Shown in pieces: positions 1 to 8,619 of a stretch of 64,000 nucleotides of DNA. The notes under the pieces were generated by a model that saw nothing but the letters and a program-made list of their open reading frames with translations, was not told where the DNA came from and made no database searches. Origin of the DNA: Mycolicibacter senuensis (lineage in GTDB: Bacteria; Actinomycetota; Actinomycetes; Mycobacteriales; Mycobacteriaceae); the NCBI RefSeq assembly GCF_003284925.1, contig NZ_QMEX01000001.1:124001-188000 (forward strand). The letters are read 5' to 3'. Within the stretch, counting starts at the first letter, position 1, and the number at the start of each line of letters is the position of its first letter. The translations under genes were made by a program, and so were the position numbers.

Positions 1-83
1 TGCTGCTTCAAGCGGTTGTGGAGGCAATTCGTGTCCAACCGTTGAAGGATCTGCTCCGGAGGGCGCCTCGGCGTTCCCGATGA
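1..83 (+). CDS. possible 3' end of an upstream gene
   Basis: An open frame enters from the left edge and stops at the TGA at 81-83. It would end in a basic, leucine-rich tail (LKDLLRRAPR). Too little is present to name a product. It could equally be chance, since a second frame is also open until about 170. Low confidence. Confidence 0.25.
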   Translation, partial: LLQAVVEAIRVQPLKDLLRRAPRRSR

Positions 84-168
84 CCCTACGGGGAGGGGGT
101 GCGTTACCGTCGGGTGCGGCCGCAGCCCGGTCGCCGTGTTGCTCCCGGCACCCACCCACCCCGAAACC

Positions 169-184
169 ATAAACTTGGGTTTAT
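169..184. promoter_or_regulatory. operator-like palindrome upstream of the gene at 218
   Basis: ATAAAC-TTGG-GTTTAT is a perfect inverted repeat with 6-bp arms and a 4-bp spacer (7-bp arms if 168-185 is taken). A TATGAT -10 candidate overlaps its right arm at 182-187, so a bound protein would cover the promoter of the gene starting at 218. The same arm and spacer geometry recurs at 27921-27936 and 33571-33586. Operator function is inferred. Confidence 0.6.
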
Positions 185-217
185 GATCTGTGGGCTACGA
201 CTACAAGGCGGTGTCCA

Positions 218-1111
218 GTGGGACCAATGGGATTGCTGACCGAAGGCGATAAGTGGCGGGCCCCTCAGCCCCGCGTGCGCAGACGCACCGTTCTGGCGAT
301 CCTCAGCGTTCTACTCGTGGCCGCTCTGGGAGGCCTGGTGTGGTGGCTGGCTGTGCTGACCCACCCGGTCGCCCCGCCTCCGCCGCCGGCTGACAGTGAC
401 ACCAAGCCGCTGACCGCACTCGAGACCGCCGGCATCCTGTCACTGCTGGACAAGGAAAACGTTGGCGCGCACAACATGTCGGGGACTGTCACGGCCAACG
501 GGCGGACTTTGGGTATCCAGTTGTCCTACTTGGCTGACGGGAGTGTGGGCAGTGGAACGCTCAATGCCGGGGGGATGCGCGGTGATGTGCTGATCCATGA
601 GGGCGTGGTGTTTATGCGTGGGGACCAGGCGTTCTGGCATGCCCTCGGTGTGGGTGGTCCGGTGCCGCCGCCGCCGCACTGGGTGCTGTTGCCGGCGGAC
701 TTCCTTGGCGGGAAGGTGTTCATGGCCGCGCAGGCGTGGACCGCTGCGTTGCGGCCGACCCCGACGGCGCGACTGGAAGGCGACACTTACTTCAGTGGCC
801 GCGAGGATGCGTCGGCGAAGGTCGGGGACAACGGGCTGTTGAGTATCCACGTCGGTGGGGTCAACGCTGACATCCGGCCCATCACGCCGGCGGAAGTCAC
901 CGGCCCTGCAACTCTGCTCGGTACCGACCGCGGGCCTGGAGTTCCGATGGGGCGCACACCGACAGGCGATTGGACGCTGCCTCCGGCCCCGGCCGGCGAG
1001 GCCGGGGAAGGGCCGGGTGCAACGCCGGCGCCTGGTGCTGAGCCACCCGATGGGAGCGCGGCGACGTCGACTGCTGCTGCACCGGTGCCGCCGAAAACCC
1101 CGCCGGCGTAA
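218..1111 (+). CDS. membrane-anchored hypothetical protein
   Basis: 297 aa from a GTG start; an in-frame ATG lies three codons later. There is a short basic cytoplasmic N-terminus, then one transmembrane helix at about residues 24-47. An exported domain (about 70-225) of alternating beta strands follows, with a Pro/Ala/Gly-rich tail. The exported domain loosely recalls mycobacterial LprG/LppX-type folds, but there is no lipobox and the resemblance is weak. It is the first gene downstream of the palindrome at 169-184, so it may belong to the same regulon as the transfer genes. Function unknown. Confidence 0.6.
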   Translation: MGPMGLLTEGDKWRAPQPRVRRRTVLAILSVLLVAALGGLVWWLAVLTHPVAPPPPPADSDTKPLTALETAGILSLLDKENVGAHNMSGTVTANGRTLGIQLSYLADGSVGSGTLNAGGMRGDVLIHEGVVFMRGDQAFWHALGVGGPVPPPPHWVLLPADFLGGKVFMAAQAWTAALRPTPTARLEGDTYFSGREDASAKVGDNGLLSIHVGGVNADIRPITPAEVTGPATLLGTDRGPGVPMGRTPTGDWTLPPAPAGEAGEGPGATPAPGAEPPDGSAATSTAAAPVPPKTPPA

Positions 1112-1200
1112 GGCATTGCGGCCGATTGTGTCGGTACCCACTGCCATCATGGCCTCACGGGCGCTGCGGGGGCGGTGTCGGCGATAGGGGGGGATCGGTA

Positions 1201-1779
1201 GTGGTCACGGAGTTGTCTGAGATGAGTGATGAGGACCAGAGGCTGGTCTGTCTGGCGGAGCAAGCCGTGGCTTTCGCCCGGGAGATGACGCAGCCGGGCC
1301 GGGCGGTGATCCTCGACGTGGAGACGGCCTGGATGTTCGGGCCGATCTGCGAGATCGCTGTCATCGACGTCTTTTCGGGGAGGCTCCTGCTGAACACCCT
1401 GGTGAACCCCGGTGTGGCGATCGACCCGGCCGCCTATGCGGTGCACGGGATCAGCGACAGTGAGGTCAGCGCGCCGGGTGTGCCCATGTGGTCGGCTGTG
1501 TTCGACCAACTCCGTGCGGTGGTGGCCGGGCGGGCGATCCTGGCTTACAACGCCGACTACGACCGTGACGCGATCTGGGCGGACTGCCACCGCTACGGCC
1601 TGACTGACCTGTGGGTGATGGACGCCGCCAACTGGGCGGACGTGATGGCCCCACGGTCGCACCACCGCTACCAGACCTGGTTTCTGAAGAACGAGGGCGG
1701 GCACCGGGCGGCCGGTGATGTCGCCACCACCCGTCGGCACCTGCTGGAGATGACCGAGCCGGCGCCGTGGCCACGGTGA
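1201..1779 (+). CDS. DnaQ-like 3'-5' exonuclease (DEDDh family)
   Basis: 192 aa from the GTG at 1201, chosen because a purine-rich AGGGGGGGATC ribosome site lies just upstream; a start at 1126 is also open. The exonuclease motifs are in order: ILDVETAW (D39, E41), the HGISDSEV segment, NADYDRDA, and GHRAAGDVATT near the C-terminus supplying His and the last Asp. This is the RNase T/epsilon-subunit fold acting on single-stranded nucleic acid. It sits among plasmid genes, not replication genes, so a role in DNA transfer or defence is inference. A second family member lies at 36098-36667. Confidence 0.8.
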   Translation: MVTELSEMSDEDQRLVCLAEQAVAFAREMTQPGRAVILDVETAWMFGPICEIAVIDVFSGRLLLNTLVNPGVAIDPAAYAVHGISDSEVSAPGVPMWSAVFDQLRAVVAGRAILAYNADYDRDAIWADCHRYGLTDLWVMDAANWADVMAPRSHHRYQTWFLKNEGGHRAAGDVATTRRHLLEMTEPAPWPR

Positions 1780-1807
1780 TCAACGACCAGGTGGAAGGGG
1801 ACAGGGC

Positions 1808-1987
1808 ATGCGGTACCGGGTGAAGGTCAACGAACTGCGCAATCACGAGGTGATCTACGAGGTGGACGCCGCCAATCCTGCTGAGGCGCAGAGCAAGGCG
1901 GCGATCGGCGACACCGTCAACGAGGTCGACACGGGGCGGTTCGAGGTCACCGATAGGTTCGTCGACGACGTCGAGGCGATCTCGTAG
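1808..1987 (+). CDS. small hypothetical protein (59 aa)
   Basis: ATG at 1808 opens a 59-codon acidic frame beginning MRYRVKVNEL and ending at the TAG at 1985-1987. It contains an alanine-rich helix (NPAEAQSKAA) flanked by beta strands. It lies 29 bases after the exonuclease on the same strand and converges with the minus-strand gene ending at 1992. A purine-rich GGAAGGGGACAGGG site precedes the ATG. No function can be assigned. Confidence 0.6.
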   Translation: MRYRVKVNELRNHEVIYEVDAANPAEAQSKAAIGDTVNEVDTGRFEVTDRFVDDVEAIS

Positions 1988-1991
1988 CGGC

Positions 1992-2891
1992 CTATTTGTA
2001 GCTGACGTCGCCGAAGTGCATGGGGCGTTCGAAGCCGTCGACCAGCCACTGATTGTTCTTGCTCAACGACAGTCGCAGCACCGTGCTGACTGTGTGGAAG
2101 GTGGTGGTGCTGGCCGCGGCTTTCGCGGTGACCAGCGCGGACACGGTGGCCCCGGGCTTGGCCTGGGAGGTGTCGATGCTGTTGTTGGCCAGCAGGATGG
2201 TGGTGACCTCGATTGAGGTGTACGGCGAGGCGGCGATCGGGGTGTCGGTGAAGTTTGCGGTGACGAACCTGCCCAGCACGCCGGGGTTGTTGGCCGTGTA
2301 GTAGGCGTTCATGAAGTCCTTCACCGACGTGCCAAGTGGGCCGCCGACTTCGGCGCCGCGGGTGTAGTAGGGGCCGACGGTGAAGTTGCGGGCCGTGTCA
2401 TTGACCGGTTCGGGCCACTTGAGGGCCTTGAAGGTGCCCCCGGATTCCAGTGTGGTCACCCGAAAGTAGGAGCGGATCGAGGTCCCCGCCTGGGGCAGGA
2501 TCACGGTGGCCCCGAATGTCCATTCCCACTCGCTCTGCTGGCCGGCCGGGGTCGCCGTGACGTCGGTCGGGTTCAGGAACAAGACCGTGAAGGGGTTTGA
2601 GTTGAGCTCGGGCTGGCCTGGCAGCGCGGTCATCGAGGCGAGCTTCTCGGCGTCCTTGGGATCCCCGGCCGCCCAGGTGAGCAGGAAGTTCTGCGCGAAG
2701 AACTGCGATTTGGTGTAGCTGTTGATCGCCGATTGGACATCGATGGGCCGTTGCGCCCTGGCCAGCAGCAGCAATCCCCCGGCCAGGACCAGAACCCCGG
2801 CCAGCGCGACCCAGGCGGCGCCGACAGTTGCGACGAAGCTCCACTTCGTGGCCGACTCGGTGAGCTCAAACTTCGGCTTGTGGACCCTCAT
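1992..2891 (-). CDS. TcpC-like conjugation protein
   Basis: 299 aa from the ATG at 2891, chosen because GGAGGAAAACGC directly precedes it. A cytoplasmic tail of about 22 residues is followed by one transmembrane helix (about 25-47). A long exported region holds two tandem alpha/beta domains (about 55-165 and 170-295), the second beginning with the helix around VKDFMNAYYT. This matches TcpC/VirB8-like proteins of Gram-positive type IV systems, which carry two NTF2-like domains and scaffold the DNA channel. It is transcribed away from the operator-like site at 2930-2945. Family assignment rests on architecture and is fairly firm. Confidence 0.7.
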   Translation of the reverse strand: MRVHKPKFELTESATKWSFVATVGAAWVALAGVLVLAGGLLLLARAQRPIDVQSAINSYTKSQFFAQNFLLTWAAGDPKDAEKLASMTALPGQPELNSNPFTVLFLNPTDVTATPAGQQSEWEWTFGATVILPQAGTSIRSYFRVTTLESGGTFKALKWPEPVNDTARNFTVGPYYTRGAEVGGPLGTSVKDFMNAYYTANNPGVLGRFVTANFTDTPIAASPYTSIEVTTILLANNSIDTSQAKPGATVSALVTAKAAASTTTFHTVSTVLRLSLSKNNQWLVDGFERPMHFGDVSYK

Positions 2892-2926
2892 GCGTTTTCC
2901 TCCCCGCCCTGACTGCGCTGACAAAT

Positions 2927-2945
2927 ATCATAAAGTTCAGTTGAA
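2927..2945. promoter_or_regulatory. promoter with operator-like site, divergent region
   Basis: A TATCAT -10 candidate at 2927-2932 runs into ATAAAG-TTCA-GTTGAA at 2930-2945. Twelve of these 16 bases match the perfect palindrome at 27921-27936, and almost the same string recurs at 3719-3738. It lies between the TcpC-like gene (minus) and the gene at 2976 (plus), so one site could govern both. Operator function is inferred. Confidence 0.5.
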
Positions 2946-2975
2946 GCATCGGGCGGTCAAGACGCGGGGGAGTGC

Positions 2976-3365
2976 ATGGGAACAACAGCGGCAGTGCACA
3001 TGGATTCGCCGTCCGGCGGCGCCGGGACAGGCTTCTACGTCCACTACGACGGCGACCAGGTCGGCACGGAGCTGCAACGCATCATCGACCGGGACGGCTA
3101 CATGCGGGCGTTCACCGTGTTCGAAGCCCAGGCGTCCAGGTTCTGGCGCGAGATCACCCCTGGCGTCGGCGACGAACTGCCTGAGTACGTGGCGAGATTC
3201 CCGCAGAACATCCCCGTGAGCCGAGCGGTGTGCGGCTACGGGGTGCTGTTCGTCGGGCCCGGGGAGCTCGAAGCCTCTAGGCGGCACACCGCGGTGAACC
3301 TTGGCGCCGATGGTGAACGCGCCTACCGCGTCAATGCGGCGGGACGCGTCAGCACCCTGCGCTAA
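2976..3365 (+). CDS. hypothetical protein (129 aa)
   Basis: ATG at 2976 follows CGGGGGAG. The 129-residue product is soluble with mixed alpha/beta content and no signal peptide or membrane helix. It contains the acidic segment YVHYDGDQVG and ends in a basic stretch. It is the first gene downstream of the site at 2930-2945 and precedes the zinc-ribbon gene at 3402 by 36 bases, so the two probably form an operon. I do not recognise the family. Confidence 0.6.
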   Translation: MGTTAAVHMDSPSGGAGTGFYVHYDGDQVGTELQRIIDRDGYMRAFTVFEAQASRFWREITPGVGDELPEYVARFPQNIPVSRAVCGYGVLFVGPGELEASRRHTAVNLGADGERAYRVNAAGRVSTLR

Positions 3366-3401
3366 CCACCCCGGTTAATCCAGTCACGAAGGAGTAGAAG
3401 T

Positions 3402-3569
3402 ATGGCCAATCCGCAATATCAGTGCGACAACTGCCATCTCCTCACCGACGACGCATCGGAGGCGGCGATGAACCCGATCCGGGACCTGCAGGAGCGGATC
3501 GAACCGGGCGGTGTCGTGCCGGCCGGTGAGTGCCCGCAATGCGGCGCGCTGATGTACCTGGTCGGGTAG
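3402..3569 (+). CDS. small zinc-ribbon protein (55 aa)
   Basis: ATG at 3402 is preceded by GAAGGAG at good spacing. The 55-residue product has CDNC near residue 8 and CPQCGAL near residue 46, two CxxC knuckles typical of a zinc ribbon that binds one metal. The helical middle contains MNPIRDLQERI. Such proteins often act as small nucleic-acid or protein adaptors, but the partner is unknown. It is cotranscribed with the gene at 2976 and ends about 150 bases before the next promoter. Confidence 0.7.
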   Translation: MANPQYQCDNCHLLTDDASEAAMNPIRDLQERIEPGGVVPAGECPQCGALMYLVG

Positions 3570-3718
3570 TCCTAGAACATGGCCGGGGTGGTTGGTCTGC
3601 GCCGGCGAATGCTGACTGCTGGTGCGGGAATTGGGGGTCGCGGATGGTTCGGTATTGGTGTGGCATCGGCTGGTGGCCCGGCGTGTGTTTTCCTGCCGGT
3701 GTGGACTGACCGGACCGC

Positions 3719-3738
3719 TATCATAAAGTAAAGTTGAA
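3719..3738. promoter_or_regulatory. promoter with operator-like site upstream of the ecc genes
   Basis: A TATCAT -10 candidate at 3719-3724 overlaps ATAAAG-TAAA-GTTGAA at 3723-3738. The string is nearly the same as that at 2927-2945, which argues for a shared regulator. Transcription would start near 3731, ahead of the ATG at 3761 and the following eccA-eccB-eccC genes. Inferred. Confidence 0.5.
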
Positions 3739-3760
3739 ACATCATCGGTTCGGTGAAGAC

Positions 3761-5041
3761 ATGAGGGACGACGTGGCCCATCCGGGAGAACCTGCAGGTG
3801 ACGCCCTGCAGATGTCTGCTGCTGAACGTGCACGTCTGGACGCGCTGGTCGACGAACTGTTGACCAACCGGACCTTGTCCGATGACGACGCGGACGGTCT
3901 GATGGACTCGATGGTGGCGATCGTGGCCCCGCCGCCGGCGCCACCGGCGGCGGTCCCGGTTGTCGGTGATGGCGACACTGAAGCTGAACCGGACTGGGCG
4001 GCCGATCAAGCCCCCAGCATCGCCCAGGCGCCGCTGCTGGCGCCGGCGGGTGGCGGGGAGTCGTCGCTGTCGGGGGCGGGCGGTGCGGTCTACATGCCGG
4101 CGGCTGACCCCAGCCTGGCTGGGCCCGAGGACGACGACGATGAGGCGTACCCGTTGTGGCGGCCACCGCCGCGCCCGCCGGTTGAGGTGCCTGACGACGT
4201 CGCGGTGATCAGCCCGGTGGCCGAACCGGAACCTGTCGTCGTGGAAGAACCCCCCATGGCGGAGCGGCCCTATGGCGAGCCGGCGACACGACCGGGTGAG
4301 GATGGCCGGCCTACGCGCCCCTCGCTCAAGCAACGCTGGGCTGGCCTGCAGGGTTGGGTGAAGGTCGCTGCCATCGTGGGCGCAGTGGTGTCGCTGCTGG
4401 TGGTCCAGCAGATCCTGGGCGCGCATCGCTCGCGGCAACAGCCGGCGTTGGCGGGGCCACCGCCGGCTGTCGTTACTCCGACGGTGCAGCCGGGTGGTCC
4501 GGCGCCGGGACCTTTGCAGCCTGGGTGTGCGCCCAACTCTGCGTCGGGATGTCTGCCGGTGACTGCGGACTCGTGTCCCGGTGGCAGTTCCGACCCGAGC
4601 CTGGCATTCGGCTCGGATGCCAGTGCCGCGTGGATCTGTGGTCGGGTGCACAACATCGATCTGCAGCAGATCACTATCGAGTTTCCGCGGCCCGTCGTGG
4701 TGACGTCGATCCACGTTGTTCCCGGGTTTGCCTACGTCGAGCCGAACGGGCAGGACCACTGGTTGGAGCATCGGCTGGTCACCTCGATCAACTGGCGCGT
4801 CGGTGGTCAGCAGGTGATTCAGAACATCAAGCCGACCCGTGACGGCGCCACACTGGACCTGCCGCATGTGGCGACGCAGCGCATCGTCGGCACCATTTTG
4901 TCCAGTGAGCGCCCGCCGGCGGTCAACTCGCCGACGGGGCCGTTGCCCGGCATTCTGGGCGGGCCGGATCAAGCCAAGATCGACGAGTCGATCGCTATCA
5001 GCCGGATTGTTATCAATGGCTACCCAGCTGGGGCGACATAG
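3761..5041 (+). CDS. single-pass membrane protein with discoidin-like exported domain
   Basis: 426 aa from the ATG at 3761 (GGTGAAG upstream); a TTG at 3734 would add nine residues but lies inside the regulatory site. The first 200 residues are acidic and proline-rich. A membrane helix follows near residue 220 (VKVAAIVGAVVSLLVVQQIL), then a Pro-rich linker. The exported domain of about 150 residues has paired cysteines (CAPNSASGC, SCPGG, WICG) and the beta-rich pattern of galactose-binding/discoidin folds. It immediately precedes eccA, so a role with the ESX channel or in cell contact is plausible but inferred. Confidence 0.6.
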   Translation: MRDDVAHPGEPAGDALQMSAAERARLDALVDELLTNRTLSDDDADGLMDSMVAIVAPPPAPPAAVPVVGDGDTEAEPDWAADQAPSIAQAPLLAPAGGGESSLSGAGGAVYMPAADPSLAGPEDDDDEAYPLWRPPPRPPVEVPDDVAVISPVAEPEPVVVEEPPMAERPYGEPATRPGEDGRPTRPSLKQRWAGLQGWVKVAAIVGAVVSLLVVQQILGAHRSRQQPALAGPPPAVVTPTVQPGGPAPGPLQPGCAPNSASGCLPVTADSCPGGSSDPSLAFGSDASAAWICGRVHNIDLQQITIEFPRPVVVTSIHVVPGFAYVEPNGQDHWLEHRLVTSINWRVGGQQVIQNIKPTRDGATLDLPHVATQRIVGTILSSERPPAVNSPTGPLPGILGGPDQAKIDESIAISRIVINGYPAGAT

Positions 5042-5113
5042 GCTCATGTGGGTGCGGCGGTGACCACGGCCTCCACGCCTCGACATCGATACGACGGAAA
5101 TAAAGGAGCACTG

Positions 5114-7027
5114 GTGGACCAGCAGTCGGTCAGCTATTTCCTCAATGGTCTGCGGTACTGGGGCCAGGAGAATCTCGACGCTGCCCGCGACACCTTTCAG
5201 TATTGCGTCGAGGAATTCGACGGCGCCCAGTGCGACCTGTACCGGGCGTTGGCGACATTGGAAGGTCGAATGCAGGAGCAACCTAGCCCGGCGCTGATCG
5301 AGCAGATCTATCAGACCATGCCGAGTTGGGGGCGCATGCTGGCTGCCGTCAGCGCGGAGACCGGAACGACCTACCCGACTGAGTTCTTCCCGATCAAGAT
5401 CAGCATGGGTTTCCTGGATCTGAGTTTCGATTCCTACACCCGCACCGGGGTCCACATCGGGCGCTCGGCGATCCTTGCCGGCCAGGGGCGTTTCGACGAA
5501 GCGCTGCAGGTGATTAACGCCGCCCCGGCGATGACGCCCTTGGGCCAGCTGGCGACGTTGCTGATCTACTTCAAGGCGGCCCGCTGGCAAGACGTCATCG
5601 ATCAGGCCCAGGCGCTGGTCAACCCGGTGCGATACGACGGTCACGACCAGTCGCTCGGTGAACCGGACTACTTCCTGCAGGCAATCGTCTACCTGCTCAC
5701 CGGGATCAGTTACGCGCACCTGGGGAACTTCGTCACCGCTATCGAAAGACTGCGGACCGCCGACCGCAAGCAGGTGGGTTCCGACGGCTCCGAGTTCCAT
5801 TACGCGGGTGTGGGGGCGGAGGCCTGCTACTACCTCGGGCTCATTGAGCGCGCCAACGGCGATGAGGACAATGCGCGTCTGTACTGGAACAGTGGGTTGG
5901 CCTACTTGCGGACCGACAAGCTCACCGAGGCTCTGTCGGATCCCAACGTGCGGTTGCGGCAGACCACCGCGGAGTTGATCAACCAGCGCAGCGCTTACTG
6001 GGATGTGCGAACTGAGCCTGATCTCAATGAGGTTCGCCAAGCTGAGCGTGCGGAGAATCAGTCGTCGATCTTGGCTGAGGCTGAAGAGGAACTGAACAAG
6101 CAGATCGGCATGGAGGAGGTCAAGGCGCAGGTCCGCCGGCTGAAGTCCAGGGTGGCGTTAGAGCAGGAGAAGGCTCGTCGCGGCCGGACCAGTCAGCGTC
6201 AAGCGCTGCACCTCATCTTCGCGGGCCCGCCGGGAACCGGGAAGACGACCATTGCCCGAGTTATCGCCAAGCTCTTCGCCGGCATTGGGGTGTGTCCGAA
6301 GGACACTGTCGTGGAGGCGTCGCGCGGGGATCTGGTGGGAAACCATGAGGGCGAGTCGATCAAGATGACCCGCGAAGTCATCGAAAAGGCTGATGGCGGA
6401 GTGTTGTTCATCGACGAGGCCTACGAGATCGTTCAGGCCCGCAACTCCGGGCAGGTCGACCCGTTCGGTACCGAGGCGATGACCGAGCTGATGCGCGAGA
6501 TGGAGAACCGCCGCGACACTCTGATCGTGATCATGGCCGGCTACGAAGGCGACATGAATCGGCTCCTGGCCACCAACGACGGTCTGGTGTCACGGTTCCC
6601 GCGTCGCATCACGTTCCACTCCTACTCCCCGCAGGAGATCGCGGCGATCGCTGTGCGAGTGGCCGAAGATAGCCACAACATTCTTTCGGAGCAGGGTCGG
6701 CAGCTGTTCGTCGATGCGGCCCAGCGCCTGCAAGCCACCAACGCGGCCGGCAAGAAAATGCTCGACGTCGCCGGCAACGGGCGCTTCGTGCGCAACGTCA
6801 TTGAGCTCGCCGAAGAGTTCCGCAGCGAGCGGCTGGAGAACGCCAACCTGCGAGCGCTGTCCGACGAGGAACTGGACCGTCTAGAGCCTGCGGACATTGA
6901 GCAGGCCATTCGCAAAGAGCTGGCCAAGCACAATCTGTCCGAGCAGCTCGGCGAGGAATCGTCGAGCATGCGAGCAGCGCCCGCGGCCGAGGAGTGGCCC
7001 GGGCTCAATGGGGGGGACGTTCACTAA
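5114..7027 (+). CDS. eccA: EccA, type VII secretion AAA+ ATPase
   Basis: 637 aa from the GTG at 5114, chosen for the AAAGGAG upstream. The N-terminal half (about 1-320) is a TPR-type helical repeat domain. The C-terminal half is a CbxX/CfqX-type AAA+ domain with Walker A GPPGTGKTT (about 370-378), Walker B VLFIDEAYE (about 429-437) and arginine-rich sensor segments. EccA proteins are cytosolic ATPases that work with EspG on PE/PPE and Esx substrates. It abuts eccB with no gap, which implies translational coupling. Length is close to chromosomal EccA. Confident. Confidence 0.95.
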   Translation: MDQQSVSYFLNGLRYWGQENLDAARDTFQYCVEEFDGAQCDLYRALATLEGRMQEQPSPALIEQIYQTMPSWGRMLAAVSAETGTTYPTEFFPIKISMGFLDLSFDSYTRTGVHIGRSAILAGQGRFDEALQVINAAPAMTPLGQLATLLIYFKAARWQDVIDQAQALVNPVRYDGHDQSLGEPDYFLQAIVYLLTGISYAHLGNFVTAIERLRTADRKQVGSDGSEFHYAGVGAEACYYLGLIERANGDEDNARLYWNSGLAYLRTDKLTEALSDPNVRLRQTTAELINQRSAYWDVRTEPDLNEVRQAERAENQSSILAEAEEELNKQIGMEEVKAQVRRLKSRVALEQEKARRGRTSQRQALHLIFAGPPGTGKTTIARVIAKLFAGIGVCPKDTVVEASRGDLVGNHEGESIKMTREVIEKADGGVLFIDEAYEIVQARNSGQVDPFGTEAMTELMREMENRRDTLIVIMAGYEGDMNRLLATNDGLVSRFPRRITFHSYSPQEIAAIAVRVAEDSHNILSEQGRQLFVDAAQRLQATNAAGKKMLDVAGNGRFVRNVIELAEEFRSERLENANLRALSDEELDRLEPADIEQAIRKELAKHNLSEQLGEESSSMRAAPAAEEWPGLNGGDVH

Positions 7028-8554
7028 ATGCCGCGTTATCAGACGACCAAGATTCAGCTGTCGGGCTATCGGATGCTGGTCCGCCAGATCGAGCAGGCGT
7101 TCAGCAGTCGCGCGACGTCGCGGCTGACGTCGCCGTTGTCGCAGCAGACATTGACGTTCATCGTCGGTGGTTTCGTTGCGATGCTGATCCCGGCGGCCGG
7201 ATTGTTCATGTCGTTCTTCGCGCCGCGCGCCGACCAGAACGGCGCCAGCATGATCATCACCAAATCCGGTGGCATGTATGTGATGTACGACAGTGAGCTG
7301 CATCCGGTGACGAACCTGGCGTCGGCGCGGTTGATCGTGGGCAAGGCCGATACGCCGAAGGTGGTCAAGGACAGTACGTTGGCCGGACAGCCGCGGGGGC
7401 ACCTGATGGGGGTTCCGTCGGGGCCGAACAATCTGTCGCAGCGTTTCGACGAGACGGCGAAGTGGACGGTGTGCGATCGGCATACCGACGAGACGGACTT
7501 GTCGCTGACGACGTCGAACAGTATGACCACGACGCTGTTTGCGGGCACAGACTCGATGTCGTCCTCGGTGACCCCGATGCCGCCCAACGATGCGGTGATC
7601 GTGAAGCTGGCATCTGATCCCAAGCAGTTGTGGTTGATCAACAAGGGGTCTCGGGTGGGTGTGGGGGCCCAGGACATGGCGACCCGGTCGGCGCTGGGGA
7701 TTTCTCCGGAGCAGGCTGCTGACGCGATCCAGATTTCTGAGGGCCTGTTCAATGCGATCCCGGCGGCGCCGGCGTTGACCACCCCGTTTATCGCCAACCG
7801 TGGGCAGGTCAATCCGGCGCTGCCGCAGGTGCTTAACGGTGACGTGATCCTGACCAGTTCCGTCGATGGGACGCGGCAGTATTACGCGGCGTTGGAGGCG
7901 GGTGTCCAGCCGATCAGCGAGTTCGTCGCGCAACTGTTGGTCAACACCGGCAGTAACCAGATCACTTCGATGGACCGTGAGTCACTGGCCGCTGTTCCGC
8001 TGGCCAGCGATATCGATGTCGCTCGTTACCCCGACCGCGCACCGACGTTCCGTTCACCGCATGTGCTGTGCTGGTCGTGGGAGCGTGACGCCAAGGCGTT
8101 GAGGGCCACGACGACGGTGCTCAGCGGAGAGTCGCTGCCGGTGAGTCCGGAGAAGGCGAATCAGGTTGTGCAACTGCTCAAATCGAGTGGCTCGGTGGTG
8201 ACGGCGTCGGCGTCGTTGATGACACCGGGTAAGGGCTGGTTCGTGCGGGTGACGGGTGCGTCGCCGACGTCGCACGCTGATGAACAGTTGTTGTGGATCG
8301 ACGACACGGGGGTGCGGTACTTCATCGGCCCGGACGAGGACGGCAAGTATGACCGGCCGGTCCACGCGCTGGGCATCGGGGGGCGTGACCCGTTGCCGAT
8401 CCCGTGGCAGATCGCCAAGCTCTACGCGCCGGGCTCGACGTTGTCGAAGCAGGCCGCGATGACCTACCACGAATTGTTGCCTGACGACCTGCATCAGAAG
8501 GCGGTCACCGACCGTACTACGCCGCTGGCCGGCGCGGACCATGTTCCGGGGTGA
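7028..8554 (+). CDS. eccB: EccB, type VII secretion core membrane protein
   Basis: 508 aa starting MPRYQTTKIQLSGYR, the typical EccB opening. A cytoplasmic N-terminus is followed by a single transmembrane helix at about residues 42-66, then a large periplasmic domain of repeated beta units. Cysteines at VCDRH and VLCWSW fall where EccB keeps its conserved disulphide. EccB is part of the EccBCDE inner-membrane complex and stabilises its periplasmic face. The ATG follows the eccA stop codon directly. Length is normal for the family. Confidence 0.95.
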   Translation: MPRYQTTKIQLSGYRMLVRQIEQAFSSRATSRLTSPLSQQTLTFIVGGFVAMLIPAAGLFMSFFAPRADQNGASMIITKSGGMYVMYDSELHPVTNLASARLIVGKADTPKVVKDSTLAGQPRGHLMGVPSGPNNLSQRFDETAKWTVCDRHTDETDLSLTTSNSMTTTLFAGTDSMSSSVTPMPPNDAVIVKLASDPKQLWLINKGSRVGVGAQDMATRSALGISPEQAADAIQISEGLFNAIPAAPALTTPFIANRGQVNPALPQVLNGDVILTSSVDGTRQYYAALEAGVQPISEFVAQLLVNTGSNQITSMDRESLAAVPLASDIDVARYPDRAPTFRSPHVLCWSWERDAKALRATTTVLSGESLPVSPEKANQVVQLLKSSGSVVTASASLMTPGKGWFVRVTGASPTSHADEQLLWIDDTGVRYFIGPDEDGKYDRPVHALGIGGRDPLPIPWQIAKLYAPGSTLSKQAAMTYHELLPDDLHQKAVTDRTTPLAGADHVPG

Positions 8555-8619
8555 TATGCGCGCCGAGCGTGGGGATGACAGCGTGAAACCGGCTACGACA
8601 CAGGGGGAATGAGCCGAAC

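Noticed and set aside
3572..6040. Open frame of 822 codons on the minus strand
   Set aside because: It lies opposite the discoidin-like gene and eccA, is rich in Arg/His/Pro and has no domain; it is a GC-bias shadow.
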